DNA of 19,011 nucleotides from an uncultured Lachnospiraceae bacterium (lineage in GTDB: Bacteria; Bacillota_A; Clostridia; Lachnospirales; Lachnospiraceae), in contig USPJ01000002.1 of the NCBI GenBank assembly GCA_900556645.1, forward strand, positions 1 to 19,011, read 5' to 3'. Below, piece after piece: positions 1 through 7,192 of this stretch. The notes below the pieces were generated by a model that searched no databases, had not been told where the DNA came from, and worked only from the letters and a program-made list of their open reading frames with translations. How positions within the stretch are numbered: position 1 is the first letter of the stretch; every line of letters begins with the position of its first letter. A program made the position numbers and the translations under genes.

Positions 1-677
1 CTGTCATCCGGGTATAGGAACAGGGTCAGATTCTTTTTGATATCTTCCTTGTTAAATTCAATGCCTGCACCCACGATGGATTCATCCACAGTTTCAATAT
101 CAAACAGATGAAGCTTGTTGGTACGGTTTCCGTATCCCACTACATCGATATCATAGAGTCTGGAAGTTACCGTAAAACCTCCGAACAATACCTCGTAGGT
201 TTTATCTGTCTTTGTCAGCCAGCTCTCATTTTCTATCCACGGATTCGGCAGTTCTTTCTGAGCGTTGTGTTCAAAGTCCTGTCGAAACAGTCCGTAGTGA
301 TAATTCAGACCGATGCCATCTCCCGGCAGACCTAAAGTGGCAATGGAATCCAAAAAACAGGCTGCCAGTCTTCCCAGTCCTCCGTTTCCCAAAGATGGTT
401 CCGGCTCTATCTCTTCAATTTTAGAAAGGCTCTTGCCCTCTGCTTCCAATTCTTTTTTTACATCCTCATAGATACCTAAATTTATCAGGTTATTGGACAG
501 CAGCTTTCCAATCAAAAATTCCGCCGATATATAGTATAATTTTTTCTTACCTGTATTCTGTTCTTTTTCTCCTGCCATCTGCTTTGTCATTTCCAGCAGA
601 GCAATATACAGTTCCTCATCGGAACACTGTGATATATTTTTCTGATATTTTTTTGTTACGGTTTCCTGCAATGTCAT
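1..677 (-). CDS. glgP: Glycogen/maltodextrin phosphorylase, N-terminal part (runs off left edge)
   Basis: This is the first 225 codons of an alpha-glucan phosphorylase (GT35 family), which releases glucose-1-phosphate from glycogen or maltodextrin in the cytoplasm using pyridoxal phosphate. The recognisable block is at residues 94-131: [18 protein letters not shown], then [15 protein letters not shown], the family's glycine-rich N-terminal signature. An earlier stretch, [13 protein letters not shown] (49-61), is also typical. The PLP lysine lies in the missing C-terminal part. The ATG at 675-677 follows GGAGGA with a 7-base gap, so the start is secure. An upstream ATG at 694-696 is out of frame. 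The gene is divergent from the AraC-type regulator, which makes that regulator a candidate controller, though this is only inferred from position. The family is clear; glycogen versus maltodextrin preference is not. Confidence 0.93.
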   Translation of the reverse strand, partial: MTLQETVTKKYQKNISQCSDEELYIALLEMTKQMAGEKEQNTGKKKLYYISAEFLIGKLLSNNLINLGIYEDVKKELEAEGKSLSKIEEIEPEPSLGNGGLGRLAACFLDSIATLGLPGDGIGLNYHYGLFRQDFEHNAQKELPNPWIENESWLTKTDKTYEVLFGGFTVTSRLYDIDVVGYGNRTNKLHLFDIETVDESIVGAGIEFNKEDIKKNLTLFLYPDD

Positions 678-696
678 GTCTGTTTCCTCCATTCAT

Positions 697-813
697 CAGC
701 TTGCATTTTTCATTTCCGATAGATTCATTATAATTGCACATTTCCCTCTTTTTCTTGTAAAATACCACTCATTTATAGTACAATACTATCATATTTAAGA
801 ATGGAGGTCTTTT
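697..813. promoter_or_regulatory. Divergent control region between glgP and the AraC-type regulator gene
   Basis: On the plus strand, TTGTAA (755-760) and TACAAT (779-784) are separated by 18 bases, giving a plausible sigma-A promoter for the regulator, whose GGAGG ribosome binding site is at 803-807. On the minus strand a perfect TATAAT occupies 727-732, but there is no good -35 at normal spacing. It could be a -10 for glgP that needs an activator. Both assignments are by eye. Confidence 0.45.
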
Positions 814-1701
814 ATGAATACTTTGCTGTATGAAGACTATCACGAAACCAAGTCCCATACCGGAAGTCATTTTGCATACAACACCTACCTGTGTACCATC
901 CCTCTTGATTTTTCTCATGTGCCACTTCACTGGCATGATGAGACTGAAATCATTTATATCAAACGGGGCGAAGGTATTATTACCGTGGATTTGCAGGAAT
1001 ACCATGTCCATGCCGGAAGTGTGATTTTAGTCTGTCCCGGACAGCTCCACTCCATTGCTCAGTATGAGGATACACGTATGGAATATGAAAATATTATTTT
1101 TCATATGGATATTCTGCTGTCTAAAAATCCTGATATCTGCTCCACGGATTTTTTACTGCCGTTATCGGACGGCAGAGTTTCCCTGTGTACCCACCTGACT
1201 CCCGACCTGCCTCATTACCGCGAGGTAGCAGACTGTCTGGATCGGGCCGATGAAATCTGCACCACTATGCCCAATGGATACCAGCTCTTTTTAAAAAGCC
1301 AGCTTTTCCAAATGTTCTATCTCCTTTTTACCCACTTCACCCAAAAGAGAGTTTCACACAAAGATTATGCCTCTTTTGATAAGATAAAATTCATCTTAAA
1401 ATACGTGGAACAGCATTATGCCGAAAAAATAACCATTGAACAGATTGCCGACGAAACCGGTTTCAGCTCCTCGCATTTCATGAAATTTTTCAAACAGACT
1501 ATGGGGATTTCCTTTACCTCTTATCTGAATGAATACCGACTGACTATGGCATCTCGGCGGCTTTTAACCTCTGATACCCCGGTTATTACCATTGCATCAG
1601 AAATCGGAATCGACAATGTTTCTTATTTTAACCGGATATTTAAAAGACGCTTCGGTGTTACCCCAAGCGTCTATCGCAAACAATATGGTTCGGTGTCTTA
1701 A
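814..1701 (+). CDS. AraC/XylS-family transcriptional regulator with cupin sensor domain
   Basis: This 295-residue protein has the usual layout of a sugar-responsive AraC regulator. Residues about 20-110 form a cupin-like ligand-binding domain, with the pattern HWHDETEIIYIKRGEG at 39-54 and PGQLHS near residue 75. Residues about 190-290 carry the double helix-turn-helix: IEQIADETGFSSSHFMKFFK for the first helix pair, then VITIASEIGIDNVSYFNRIF for the second, ending in the classic RRFGVTPSVYR. GGAGG six bases before the ATG supports the start. The effector is unknown. Divergence from glgP suggests a role in carbohydrate use, which is inference. The stop codon overlaps that of convergent pyk by three bases, leaving no room for a terminator between them. 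Confidence 0.93.
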   Translation: MNTLLYEDYHETKSHTGSHFAYNTYLCTIPLDFSHVPLHWHDETEIIYIKRGEGIITVDLQEYHVHAGSVILVCPGQLHSIAQYEDTRMEYENIIFHMDILLSKNPDICSTDFLLPLSDGRVSLCTHLTPDLPHYREVADCLDRADEICTTMPNGYQLFLKSQLFQMFYLLFTHFTQKRVSHKDYASFDKIKFILKYVEQHYAEKITIEQIADETGFSSSHFMKFFKQTMGISFTSYLNEYRLTMASRRLLTSDTPVITIASEIGIDNVSYFNRIFKRRFGVTPSVYRKQYGSVS

Positions 1702-3116
1702 TCCACCGTATCCACCTTTATCATATTTGTGGTTCCCGAGGTTCCGATAGGAACTCCGGAAGTAATAACCACTGTGTCTCCGCTATCTAAATAACCTCTT
1801 TTTTTTGCCTCCTCTACCGAATGAGCAAACAGCTCAAAGGTGTCCTTTTCCTCCGGTATTACCAATGGCGTCACGCCCCATGACATATTAATCTGGCGGC
1901 TGACCCTCTCTTCCATGGTACATCCGATAATATCACAGTCCGGACGATATCTGGAAATCTCTCTGGCGGTTCTTCCAGATTTTGTAACCGTCACAATGGC
2001 TTTTGCATTCAAATCATATGCCGTGGTACAGGTGGCATGGGAAATGGCATCTGTCACATCCGGGTTTGCCTGTCTCTCATATTGGAAGAAACGTTTTTTG
2101 TAATCAATATCTCTCTCTGTGCGATTGGCAATCCGAACCATGGTTCTAAGTGCCTCAATGGGATATTCCCCTGCGGCAGTTTCCCCGGAAAGCATAATGG
2201 CACTGGTACCGTCATAGATGGCATTGGCAACATCTGTGGTTTCCGCTCTGGTAGGTCTTGGATTCTTCATCATGGAATCCAACATCTGTGTAGCTGTAAT
2301 TACCTGTTTTCCCGCCTCATAAACCTTGCGGATAATCATTTTCTGGATAACCGGAACCTCTTCTCCCGGTATTTCTACACCCATATCGCCTCTGGCAATC
2401 ATAATACCGTCTGCCGCTTCAATAATGGCATCGATATTTTCCACACCTTCACCGTTTTCAATCTTGGCAATAATATTTATTTTTTCTCCGCCGTTCTCAT
2501 CCAAAAGCTTTCGGATTTCCAATACATCCTCTGCGGAACGGGTAAAGGATGCCGCCACAAAATCCATCTCCTGCTCTATGCCAAAGAGAATATCCTTTCT
2601 GTCTTTTTCGCTCATATAAGGCATAGCCAGATGGATTCCCGGCACATTAATCCCTTTGTGGTTGGATATGGCTCCGTGGTTCAGCACCCGGCAGATAATA
2701 TCCTGCTCCCAAATCTCCTCCACCTTCATTCCCACCAGTCCGTCATCAATCAGAATCTTTGTTCCCACCTGAACGTCCTGTGCCAGCTGCGGGTAAGTGA
2801 TGGTAACCTGCGAAGCATCTCCTTCCACCTCTCTTCCGGTGAGGATAAACTGCTGCCCTTCCTCCAAAAAGACCTTTCCTTCCTTAAAATTTTTCAGACG
2901 AATTTCCGGTCCCTTGGTATCTAACAGTGCCGCCACCGGCTTCTGACATTTCTCTCTCAGCTTACGAAGCTGTTCCATCCTTCCTCCCTGCTCTTCATGA
3001 GAGCCGTGGGAAAAATTAAATCTGGCAACATTCATTCCCTCTAAAATCAACTGTTCCAATATTCCTTCTTTGTCCGTGGATGGACCTAATGTACATACAA
3101 TTTTTGTTTTTCTCAT
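1698..3116 (-). CDS. pyk: Pyruvate kinase
   Basis: Transfers phosphate from phosphoenolpyruvate to ADP in the last step of glycolysis. The 472-residue length fits the compact bacterial form, without the PEP-utiliser-like C-terminal extension of many Bacillus enzymes. Visible motifs are ARFNFSHGSH (31-40), DTKGPEIR (66-73), the catalytic lysine K218 in NIIAKIENGEG with metal ligand E220, MIARGDMGVEIP with D244 (239-250), and the PEP-loop stretch ATQMLDSMMKNPRPTRAETT (275-294). E71 in GPEIR is the residue that marks K+-dependent pyruvate kinases. The start ATG follows GAGGAG and overlaps the stop of the AI-2E gene as ATGA, which implies translational coupling. It is the last gene of the unit headed by the Mn2+ riboswitch. 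The 3' end meets the AraC gene tail to tail. Confidence 0.97.
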   Translation of the reverse strand: MRKTKIVCTLGPSTDKEGILEQLILEGMNVARFNFSHGSHEEQGGRMEQLRKLREKCQKPVAALLDTKGPEIRLKNFKEGKVFLEEGQQFILTGREVEGDASQVTITYPQLAQDVQVGTKILIDDGLVGMKVEEIWEQDIICRVLNHGAISNHKGINVPGIHLAMPYMSEKDRKDILFGIEQEMDFVAASFTRSAEDVLEIRKLLDENGGEKINIIAKIENGEGVENIDAIIEAADGIMIARGDMGVEIPGEEVPVIQKMIIRKVYEAGKQVITATQMLDSMMKNPRPTRAETTDVANAIYDGTSAIMLSGETAAGEYPIEALRTMVRIANRTERDIDYKKRFFQYERQANPDVTDAISHATCTTAYDLNAKAIVTVTKSGRTAREISRYRPDCDIIGCTMEERVSRQINMSWGVTPLVIPEEKDTFELFAHSVEEAKKRGYLDSGDTVVITSGVPIGTSGTTNMIKVDTVD

Positions 3117-4255
3117 TCCTGCTCCTCTCTAACTACAGATTTCTGTTTCAAACGAAATCTGACATTTTCCTTTAACAACGCGTACAGCACCGAACACAGT
3201 GGGATGAAGAATATCATTCCCACAATTCCATATAGCTTTCCACCTACGGTTACAGCTAACAGTACCCAGATGGACGGCAGACCGATGGAGCCGCCTACCA
3301 CATGGGGATAAATCAAATTTCCTTCTATCTGCTGTATAATCAAAAACATAATCAAAAATCCCAACGCCTGCATCGGATTTACCACAGCAATTAAAAGACA
3401 GCCGATAAAACATCCGATGAAAGCTCCCCAGATTGGAATTAACGCTGTGACTGCAATCAAAACGCTTATCAGCAATGCATAAGGCATTCGGAAAATTAAC
3501 ATTGCCACAAAGAATAAACTTCCCAGAATACACGCTTCTAAACACTGTCCCGATATAAAATTCTGAAAAGTAACACTGGCCAGTTTCCCGGTTTTCCAGA
3601 TATTTTGTGAAATATCCGGTTTTAAATAGGCATCCAACACATGTCTGGTCTGCTGCTTCAGCTTTTCCTTTTGGGATAGAATATAAATGGCAAAAATCAA
3701 TCCGATAAAGAAATTCAACATTCCTCCAAGAGTTCCCGTAACCGTCTGCATTGCTACCCCGCCGGACTGCTGCATCTTTTCATTCACAAACCCCAGCACC
3801 TCATTGACAATACGTTCACTGCTGAGATTTACCTTCCCGATGGTGTCTGCAAACTGGGGATATTTCTCAGAAAGCTCTGCCTGATAATCATTCATATTCT
3901 CCATTGCCTGAGGCACTGACTGCACAATACTGCTGACGGTCTTGGTCAACTGCGGTACAATCAGAGCTAATACCGCACTGATAATCCCAAACACCAATAC
4001 CAGTGTCAGCACTATAGCCAGAGGTCGTTTGATTTTTTTGAATTTAGGACTTCGCAACACTTTATTTTCCATAAATCTCATTGGTACATTCAGAAAAAAT
4101 GCAATAGCAATACCAACGAAAAAGGGCATAAATACCGACAAGAATCCTGCCACTGCATGGTATACGCTTCCAAAATTCAATGCTACCGCCAACAGGATTA
4201 CGGTAAAGCTGATTAATCCCAAGGCTACTAGTATTTTTCTGGTTTCTTTTTTCAT
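3113..4255 (-). CDS. AI-2E family (TqsA/PerM-like) membrane transporter
   Basis: A 380-residue polytopic inner-membrane protein of the AI-2E transporter family. Members have been linked to autoinducer-2 export or to Na+(Li+)/H+ antiport, so the substrate here is not predictable. Family marks include two N-terminal hydrophobic segments ending FLNVPMRF, a soluble loop in the middle (VPQLTKTVSSIVQSVPQ onward), IYILSQKEKL, FISGQ and the C-terminal block IIQQIEGNLIYPHVVGGSIG. I place the start at 4253-4255 (MKKETRKI): AAGGAG sits six bases upstream, whereas the in-frame ATG 14 codons further out (4297) has only a weak ribosome binding site. The gene lies 46 bases after the ATPase gene and overlaps pyk by four bases. 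It is probably cotranscribed with both. Confidence 0.9.
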   Translation of the reverse strand: MKKETRKILVALGLISFTVILLAVALNFGSVYHAVAGFLSVFMPFFVGIAIAFFLNVPMRFMENKVLRSPKFKKIKRPLAIVLTLVLVFGIISAVLALIVPQLTKTVSSIVQSVPQAMENMNDYQAELSEKYPQFADTIGKVNLSSERIVNEVLGFVNEKMQQSGGVAMQTVTGTLGGMLNFFIGLIFAIYILSQKEKLKQQTRHVLDAYLKPDISQNIWKTGKLASVTFQNFISGQCLEACILGSLFFVAMLIFRMPYALLISVLIAVTALIPIWGAFIGCFIGCLLIAVVNPMQALGFLIMFLIIQQIEGNLIYPHVVGGSIGLPSIWVLLAVTVGGKLYGIVGMIFFIPLCSVLYALLKENVRFRLKQKSVVREEQE

Positions 4256-4301
4256 GTATTTCTCCTTTTTTGCGGGAGTTTCCGGTAACATCTTCATTCT
4301 A

Positions 4302-6908
4302 CTATCTTTTCCTGATTTTGTCTGCTATAAACTTGATAAATTGTATCTCAAAGAGATTTAAAACGGAACATCCATAAATGACCGCCAAATAAAAGCTGTT
4401 CATGTACTCCACGCCGAAAAGGCTGCTGAGTCCCGGAGCAAAAAGTACCAGATTTAAAATTGCAAAACCTGCCACGAATGCCAGATTGAGATACCGGTTA
4501 TTCCACATTTCCCTGCGAAACAAAATGCATTTATCTGATTTTGAATTAAAGCCATGCACTAACCGTGAAAGACACAGCGTGGAAAATGCCATGGTACACG
4601 CCATATCACGATTCATCCGAAGCCCTACATAGAAAGCTATCATGGTATTGACACCGATAACCGCTCCCTCTATCAGGATTCCCCGCAGAAATTCTCTTGT
4701 CAGTATCCCTTCTTCTCTGGGACGTGGTTTTTCCTTCATCACTTCTGCCGAGTGCGTATCCAGTCCCAGAGCGATTGCTGGAAGACTGTCTGTCATCAGA
4801 TTGATAAACAATAGCTGCACCGGGATATACGGAGTTGGCAGATTTGCAATAGCCGCATACAGGACAGTCAAAATTCCCGCCATATTTCCCGATAACAGAA
4901 AACGGATGGATTTCTTAATATTCCGGTAAATATTCCTTCCTGTCTCCACCGCTTTTACGATGGTGCGGAAATTATCGTCCATCAAAATCATCGCCGCAGC
5001 ATCTTTTGCCACCTCGGTTCCGGTAATTCCCATTGCCACTCCGATATCTGCCTGTTTTAATGCCGGAGCATCGTTGACACCGTCACCTGTCATGGACACG
5101 ATGTTTCCCTTTTCCTGCCATGCCTGCACAATACGTATCTTATGTTCCGGCGAAACCCTTGCATAAACCGCAATATTCTCCACCTTCTCTGCCAGCTCCC
5201 GGTCACTCATTTTCTCCAATTCTCTTCCCTCTAAGGCTTCGTATCCCTCCCGAAGGATTCCAAGCTCTTCTGCGATTGCCATAGCTGTAATCTTATGATC
5301 TCCGGTAATCATAACCGGATGTATCCCTGCCTGTAGACATTTTTCTACCGCCTCTTTTGCCTCTTCTCTTGGCGGGTCAATCATTGCCACCATTCCCAGA
5401 TAAGTCAGCTTTTTTTCATCCTCCATACACAGTGCCGGATTCTGAATCGGCTTTGTGGCAAAGGCAAGAACCCGCAATCCCTTTTGGGAAAAATGTTCGT
5501 TGGTATCCAGAATCAATTTGCGGTCTTCCTCCGTAATGGGATGGATTCCATCACTGGTTTCTATTTTGTCCACCCTTCGCAACAGCTCATCCACTGCACC
5601 TTTGGTAACCATGTACTTTTTGTCCCGTATCTCATATGCCACCGACATCAGCTTCCGGTCAGAATCAAAAGGCAGCTCTCCGATTCTGGGGTACTCCTTC
5701 CTAACCTCTTCCGATGAAATTCCATGTCTATCCGAAAAATACAGCAGTGCCAGCTCCGTGGGATCACCTATCTCTTTTCCGTCATCATTGCAGGAATCGT
5801 TACAGATAATTCCTGCAAACAACAGCTTTCTTTCGATTTTTCCACTGCAATTCCATACTTCCTCTTTTTGACTTTCCATATCGGCAAAAACTTCTTTTAC
5901 GGTCATTTTATTCTGTGTCAATGTTCCGGTCTTATCGGAACAGATAACCGAAACACTTCCCAAACCTTCCACCGCCTGCAATTTCCGCACAATCGCCTGT
6001 TCCTTTACCATTTTTCTGGTTCCAAATGCCAGCACGATGGTAACAATGGAGCTCAAAGCCTCCGGGATTGCCGCCACCGCCAAGGCAATGGCAAAGATAA
6101 ATGCCTCTAAGATGGTCTCCCCCCGCAAAACACTCATACCGAAAATTAACCCACAGATAATCAGAATCCCCACGGATAAATACTTTCCGAAATTGTCCAT
6201 GCTGACCTGCAAAGGGGTACGTTTTTCTTTGGTCGTGTTCAAAAGCCGGGCTATCTTACCCACTTCCGTATCCAAACCGGTTTTGGTTACCACATACTTT
6301 CCTCTTCCCCCTACCACAAAACTGCCGGAGAACACCATGTTACTCTGATCCCCCAGCACCGCTTCTGTGTTTAGTGCCTCTGTCTGTTTCTCAATACAGA
6401 TACTCTCTCCCGTCAATGCACTTTCATTGATTTTTAGTCCTGCATTTTCCAGAAGCCTTCCGTCTGCTCCGATGGAATCCCCCGCCTCAATACAAACAAT
6501 GTCTCCTGGAACAATCTCGGAATTGGATATCTGACAGAGCACTCCCTCCCGAAACACCTTTACCTGGGGCATTGCCAGTTCCTTTAAGCTTTCCAGCGAA
6601 TGTTCCGCCTTTATCTGTTGTACCGTTCCCAGTACTGCATTCATGGTAATGACCGCCACAATGACAATACAGCTTTCCAAATCTCCCAACACTGCGGAGA
6701 TTACCGCTGCCGCAATCAGAATCAACACCAGTACATCTGCGAACTGTCCTAAAAAAATCAAGGGAACCGGTTTTTTCTTTCCCTCCGGCAATTCATTTTT
6801 TCCATACTGCTGCTGACGCTTTTGCACTTCCACCGGATGCAGTCCTTCCAACCGGCTTTCCATTTCTTCCAAGACTTCTGAACCGGTTTTTTGATACATT
6901 TTTTCCAT
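4302..6908 (-). CDS. P2-type cation-transporting ATPase (Ca2+/Mn2+ exporter, LMCA1/PMR1-like)
   Basis: An ATP-driven cation exporter of 868 residues from my start. In order: cation ATPase N-terminus, M1-M2, actuator domain with LTGES (TGES 166-169), M4 with IPEAL (E283), phosphorylation motif DKTGTLT (D325), hinge TGDGVNDAP (607-615), M5-M6 with NLMTD (703-707), then M7-M10. Aligned by eye to SERCA, the site II residues are kept (E309, N796 and D800 match E283, N703 and D707). SERCA E771 is G678 and E908 is R782. The arginine also occurs in the Listeria single-site Ca2+ ATPase LMCA1. The upstream yybP-ykoY riboswitch points to Mn2+ as substrate or inducer. The start is the ATG at 6906-6908: GGAGGA lies directly before it, and the ATG at 6918-6920 overlaps that ribosome binding site. 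Exact cation remains uncertain. Confidence 0.94.
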   Translation of the reverse strand: MEKMYQKTGSEVLEEMESRLEGLHPVEVQKRQQQYGKNELPEGKKKPVPLIFLGQFADVLVLILIAAAVISAVLGDLESCIVIVAVITMNAVLGTVQQIKAEHSLESLKELAMPQVKVFREGVLCQISNSEIVPGDIVCIEAGDSIGADGRLLENAGLKINESALTGESICIEKQTEALNTEAVLGDQSNMVFSGSFVVGGRGKYVVTKTGLDTEVGKIARLLNTTKEKRTPLQVSMDNFGKYLSVGILIICGLIFGMSVLRGETILEAFIFAIALAVAAIPEALSSIVTIVLAFGTRKMVKEQAIVRKLQAVEGLGSVSVICSDKTGTLTQNKMTVKEVFADMESQKEEVWNCSGKIERKLLFAGIICNDSCNDDGKEIGDPTELALLYFSDRHGISSEEVRKEYPRIGELPFDSDRKLMSVAYEIRDKKYMVTKGAVDELLRRVDKIETSDGIHPITEEDRKLILDTNEHFSQKGLRVLAFATKPIQNPALCMEDEKKLTYLGMVAMIDPPREEAKEAVEKCLQAGIHPVMITGDHKITAMAIAEELGILREGYEALEGRELEKMSDRELAEKVENIAVYARVSPEHKIRIVQAWQEKGNIVSMTGDGVNDAPALKQADIGVAMGITGTEVAKDAAAMILMDDNFRTIVKAVETGRNIYRNIKKSIRFLLSGNMAGILTVLYAAIANLPTPYIPVQLLFINLMTDSLPAIALGLDTHSAEVMKEKPRPREEGILTREFLRGILIEGAVIGVNTMIAFYVGLRMNRDMACTMAFSTLCLSRLVHGFNSKSDKCILFRREMWNNRYLNLAFVAGFAILNLVLFAPGLSSLFGVEYMNSFYLAVIYGCSVLNLFEIQFIKFIADKIRKR

Positions 6909-6931
6909 AAATTCCTCCATTTCTATAAACT

Positions 6932-6943
6932 TTCCTTTCGGAA
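6932..6943 (-). other. Short GAAA-tetraloop hairpin just upstream of the ATPase start
   Basis: On the minus-strand RNA, UUCC-GAAA-GGAA forms a 4-bp stem capped by a GNRA tetraloop. It covers the GGAAA that would otherwise be the ribosome binding site of the upstream ATG at 6920, and leaves the GGAGGA for the ATG at 6908 free. This supports the downstream start. The stem is short and may be incidental. Confidence 0.4.
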
Positions 6944-6996
6944 TGTTTCAGCGGAGTCTCTCTTATCTTTTCCGTATACGGCAATTCCCCTATACG

Positions 6997-7039
6997 AAAA
7001 AAAGAGACTCCTGCTGTAATTTCTTACAACAAAAGTCTC
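6997..7039 (-). terminator. Intrinsic terminator, expression platform of the riboswitch
   Basis: Read on the minus strand, GAGACTTTTGTTGTAA, loop GAAA and TTACAGCAGGAGTCTC form 16 consecutive base pairs (G-T wobbles included), followed by seven T residues. The stem arms are 7024-7039 and 7004-7019, with the loop at 7020-7023. The upstream arm contains the 3' strand of the aptamer's P1 helix (7028-7035), so terminator and folded aptamer exclude each other. That arrangement predicts termination without ligand and readthrough with it. Confidence 0.92.
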
Positions 7040-7130
7040 GCTGCTTCGTTACGAACCGGATGCCTTGTCTGCATCGTAATGACGGCTTCGTAAACACCCT
7101 GTCCCAGAGTGCCAACTACTCCCTTTTATT
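7028..7130 (-). promoter_or_regulatory. yybP-ykoY (Mn2+-sensing) riboswitch aptamer
   Basis: The minus-strand leader carries the family hallmarks: AAAAGGGAGTAG at the 5' end (7116-7127) and GCGAGACTTTTGTT at the 3' end. P1 pairs 7123-7130 with 7028-7035 (8 bp, one wobble). A short hairpin, CACTCT with AGGGTG, follows the GGGAGTAG loop. A long arm pairs TTACGAA with TTCGTAA, then CCG with CGG, then GATGC with GCATC around the loop AGACAAG. This class binds Mn2+ and commonly controls P-type ATPases and other Mn2+ exporters. Position right after the predicted transcription start and before the cation ATPase gene fits exactly. Identification is by pattern recognition, not a covariance-model search. 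Confidence 0.88.
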
Positions 7131-7136
7131 AAAATT

Positions 7137-7165
7137 AGGATATCAGAACCCATTCCTGCGGTCAA
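7137..7165 (-). promoter_or_regulatory. Promoter for the riboswitch-ATPase transcript
   Basis: Minus-strand TTGACC (7160-7165) and TATCCT (7137-7142) are 17 bases apart. The predicted start of transcription, near 7130, coincides with the first base of the aptamer. The -10 is a weak match, but spacing and position are right. No terminator was seen between the CNNM gene stop (7193) and this promoter, so readthrough from upstream is also possible. Confidence 0.65.
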
Positions 7166-7192
7166 TGAATTCTAAAAACCTTTACACTTTCT

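Noticed and set aside
2037..2924. 295-residue plus-strand open frame
   Set aside because: It lies wholly antisense to pyk, has no recognisable domain and its composition is that of a shadow frame.
4256..4297. Upstream ATG of the AI-2E gene at 4297
   Set aside because: Weak ribosome binding site, while AAGGAG fits the ATG at 4255.
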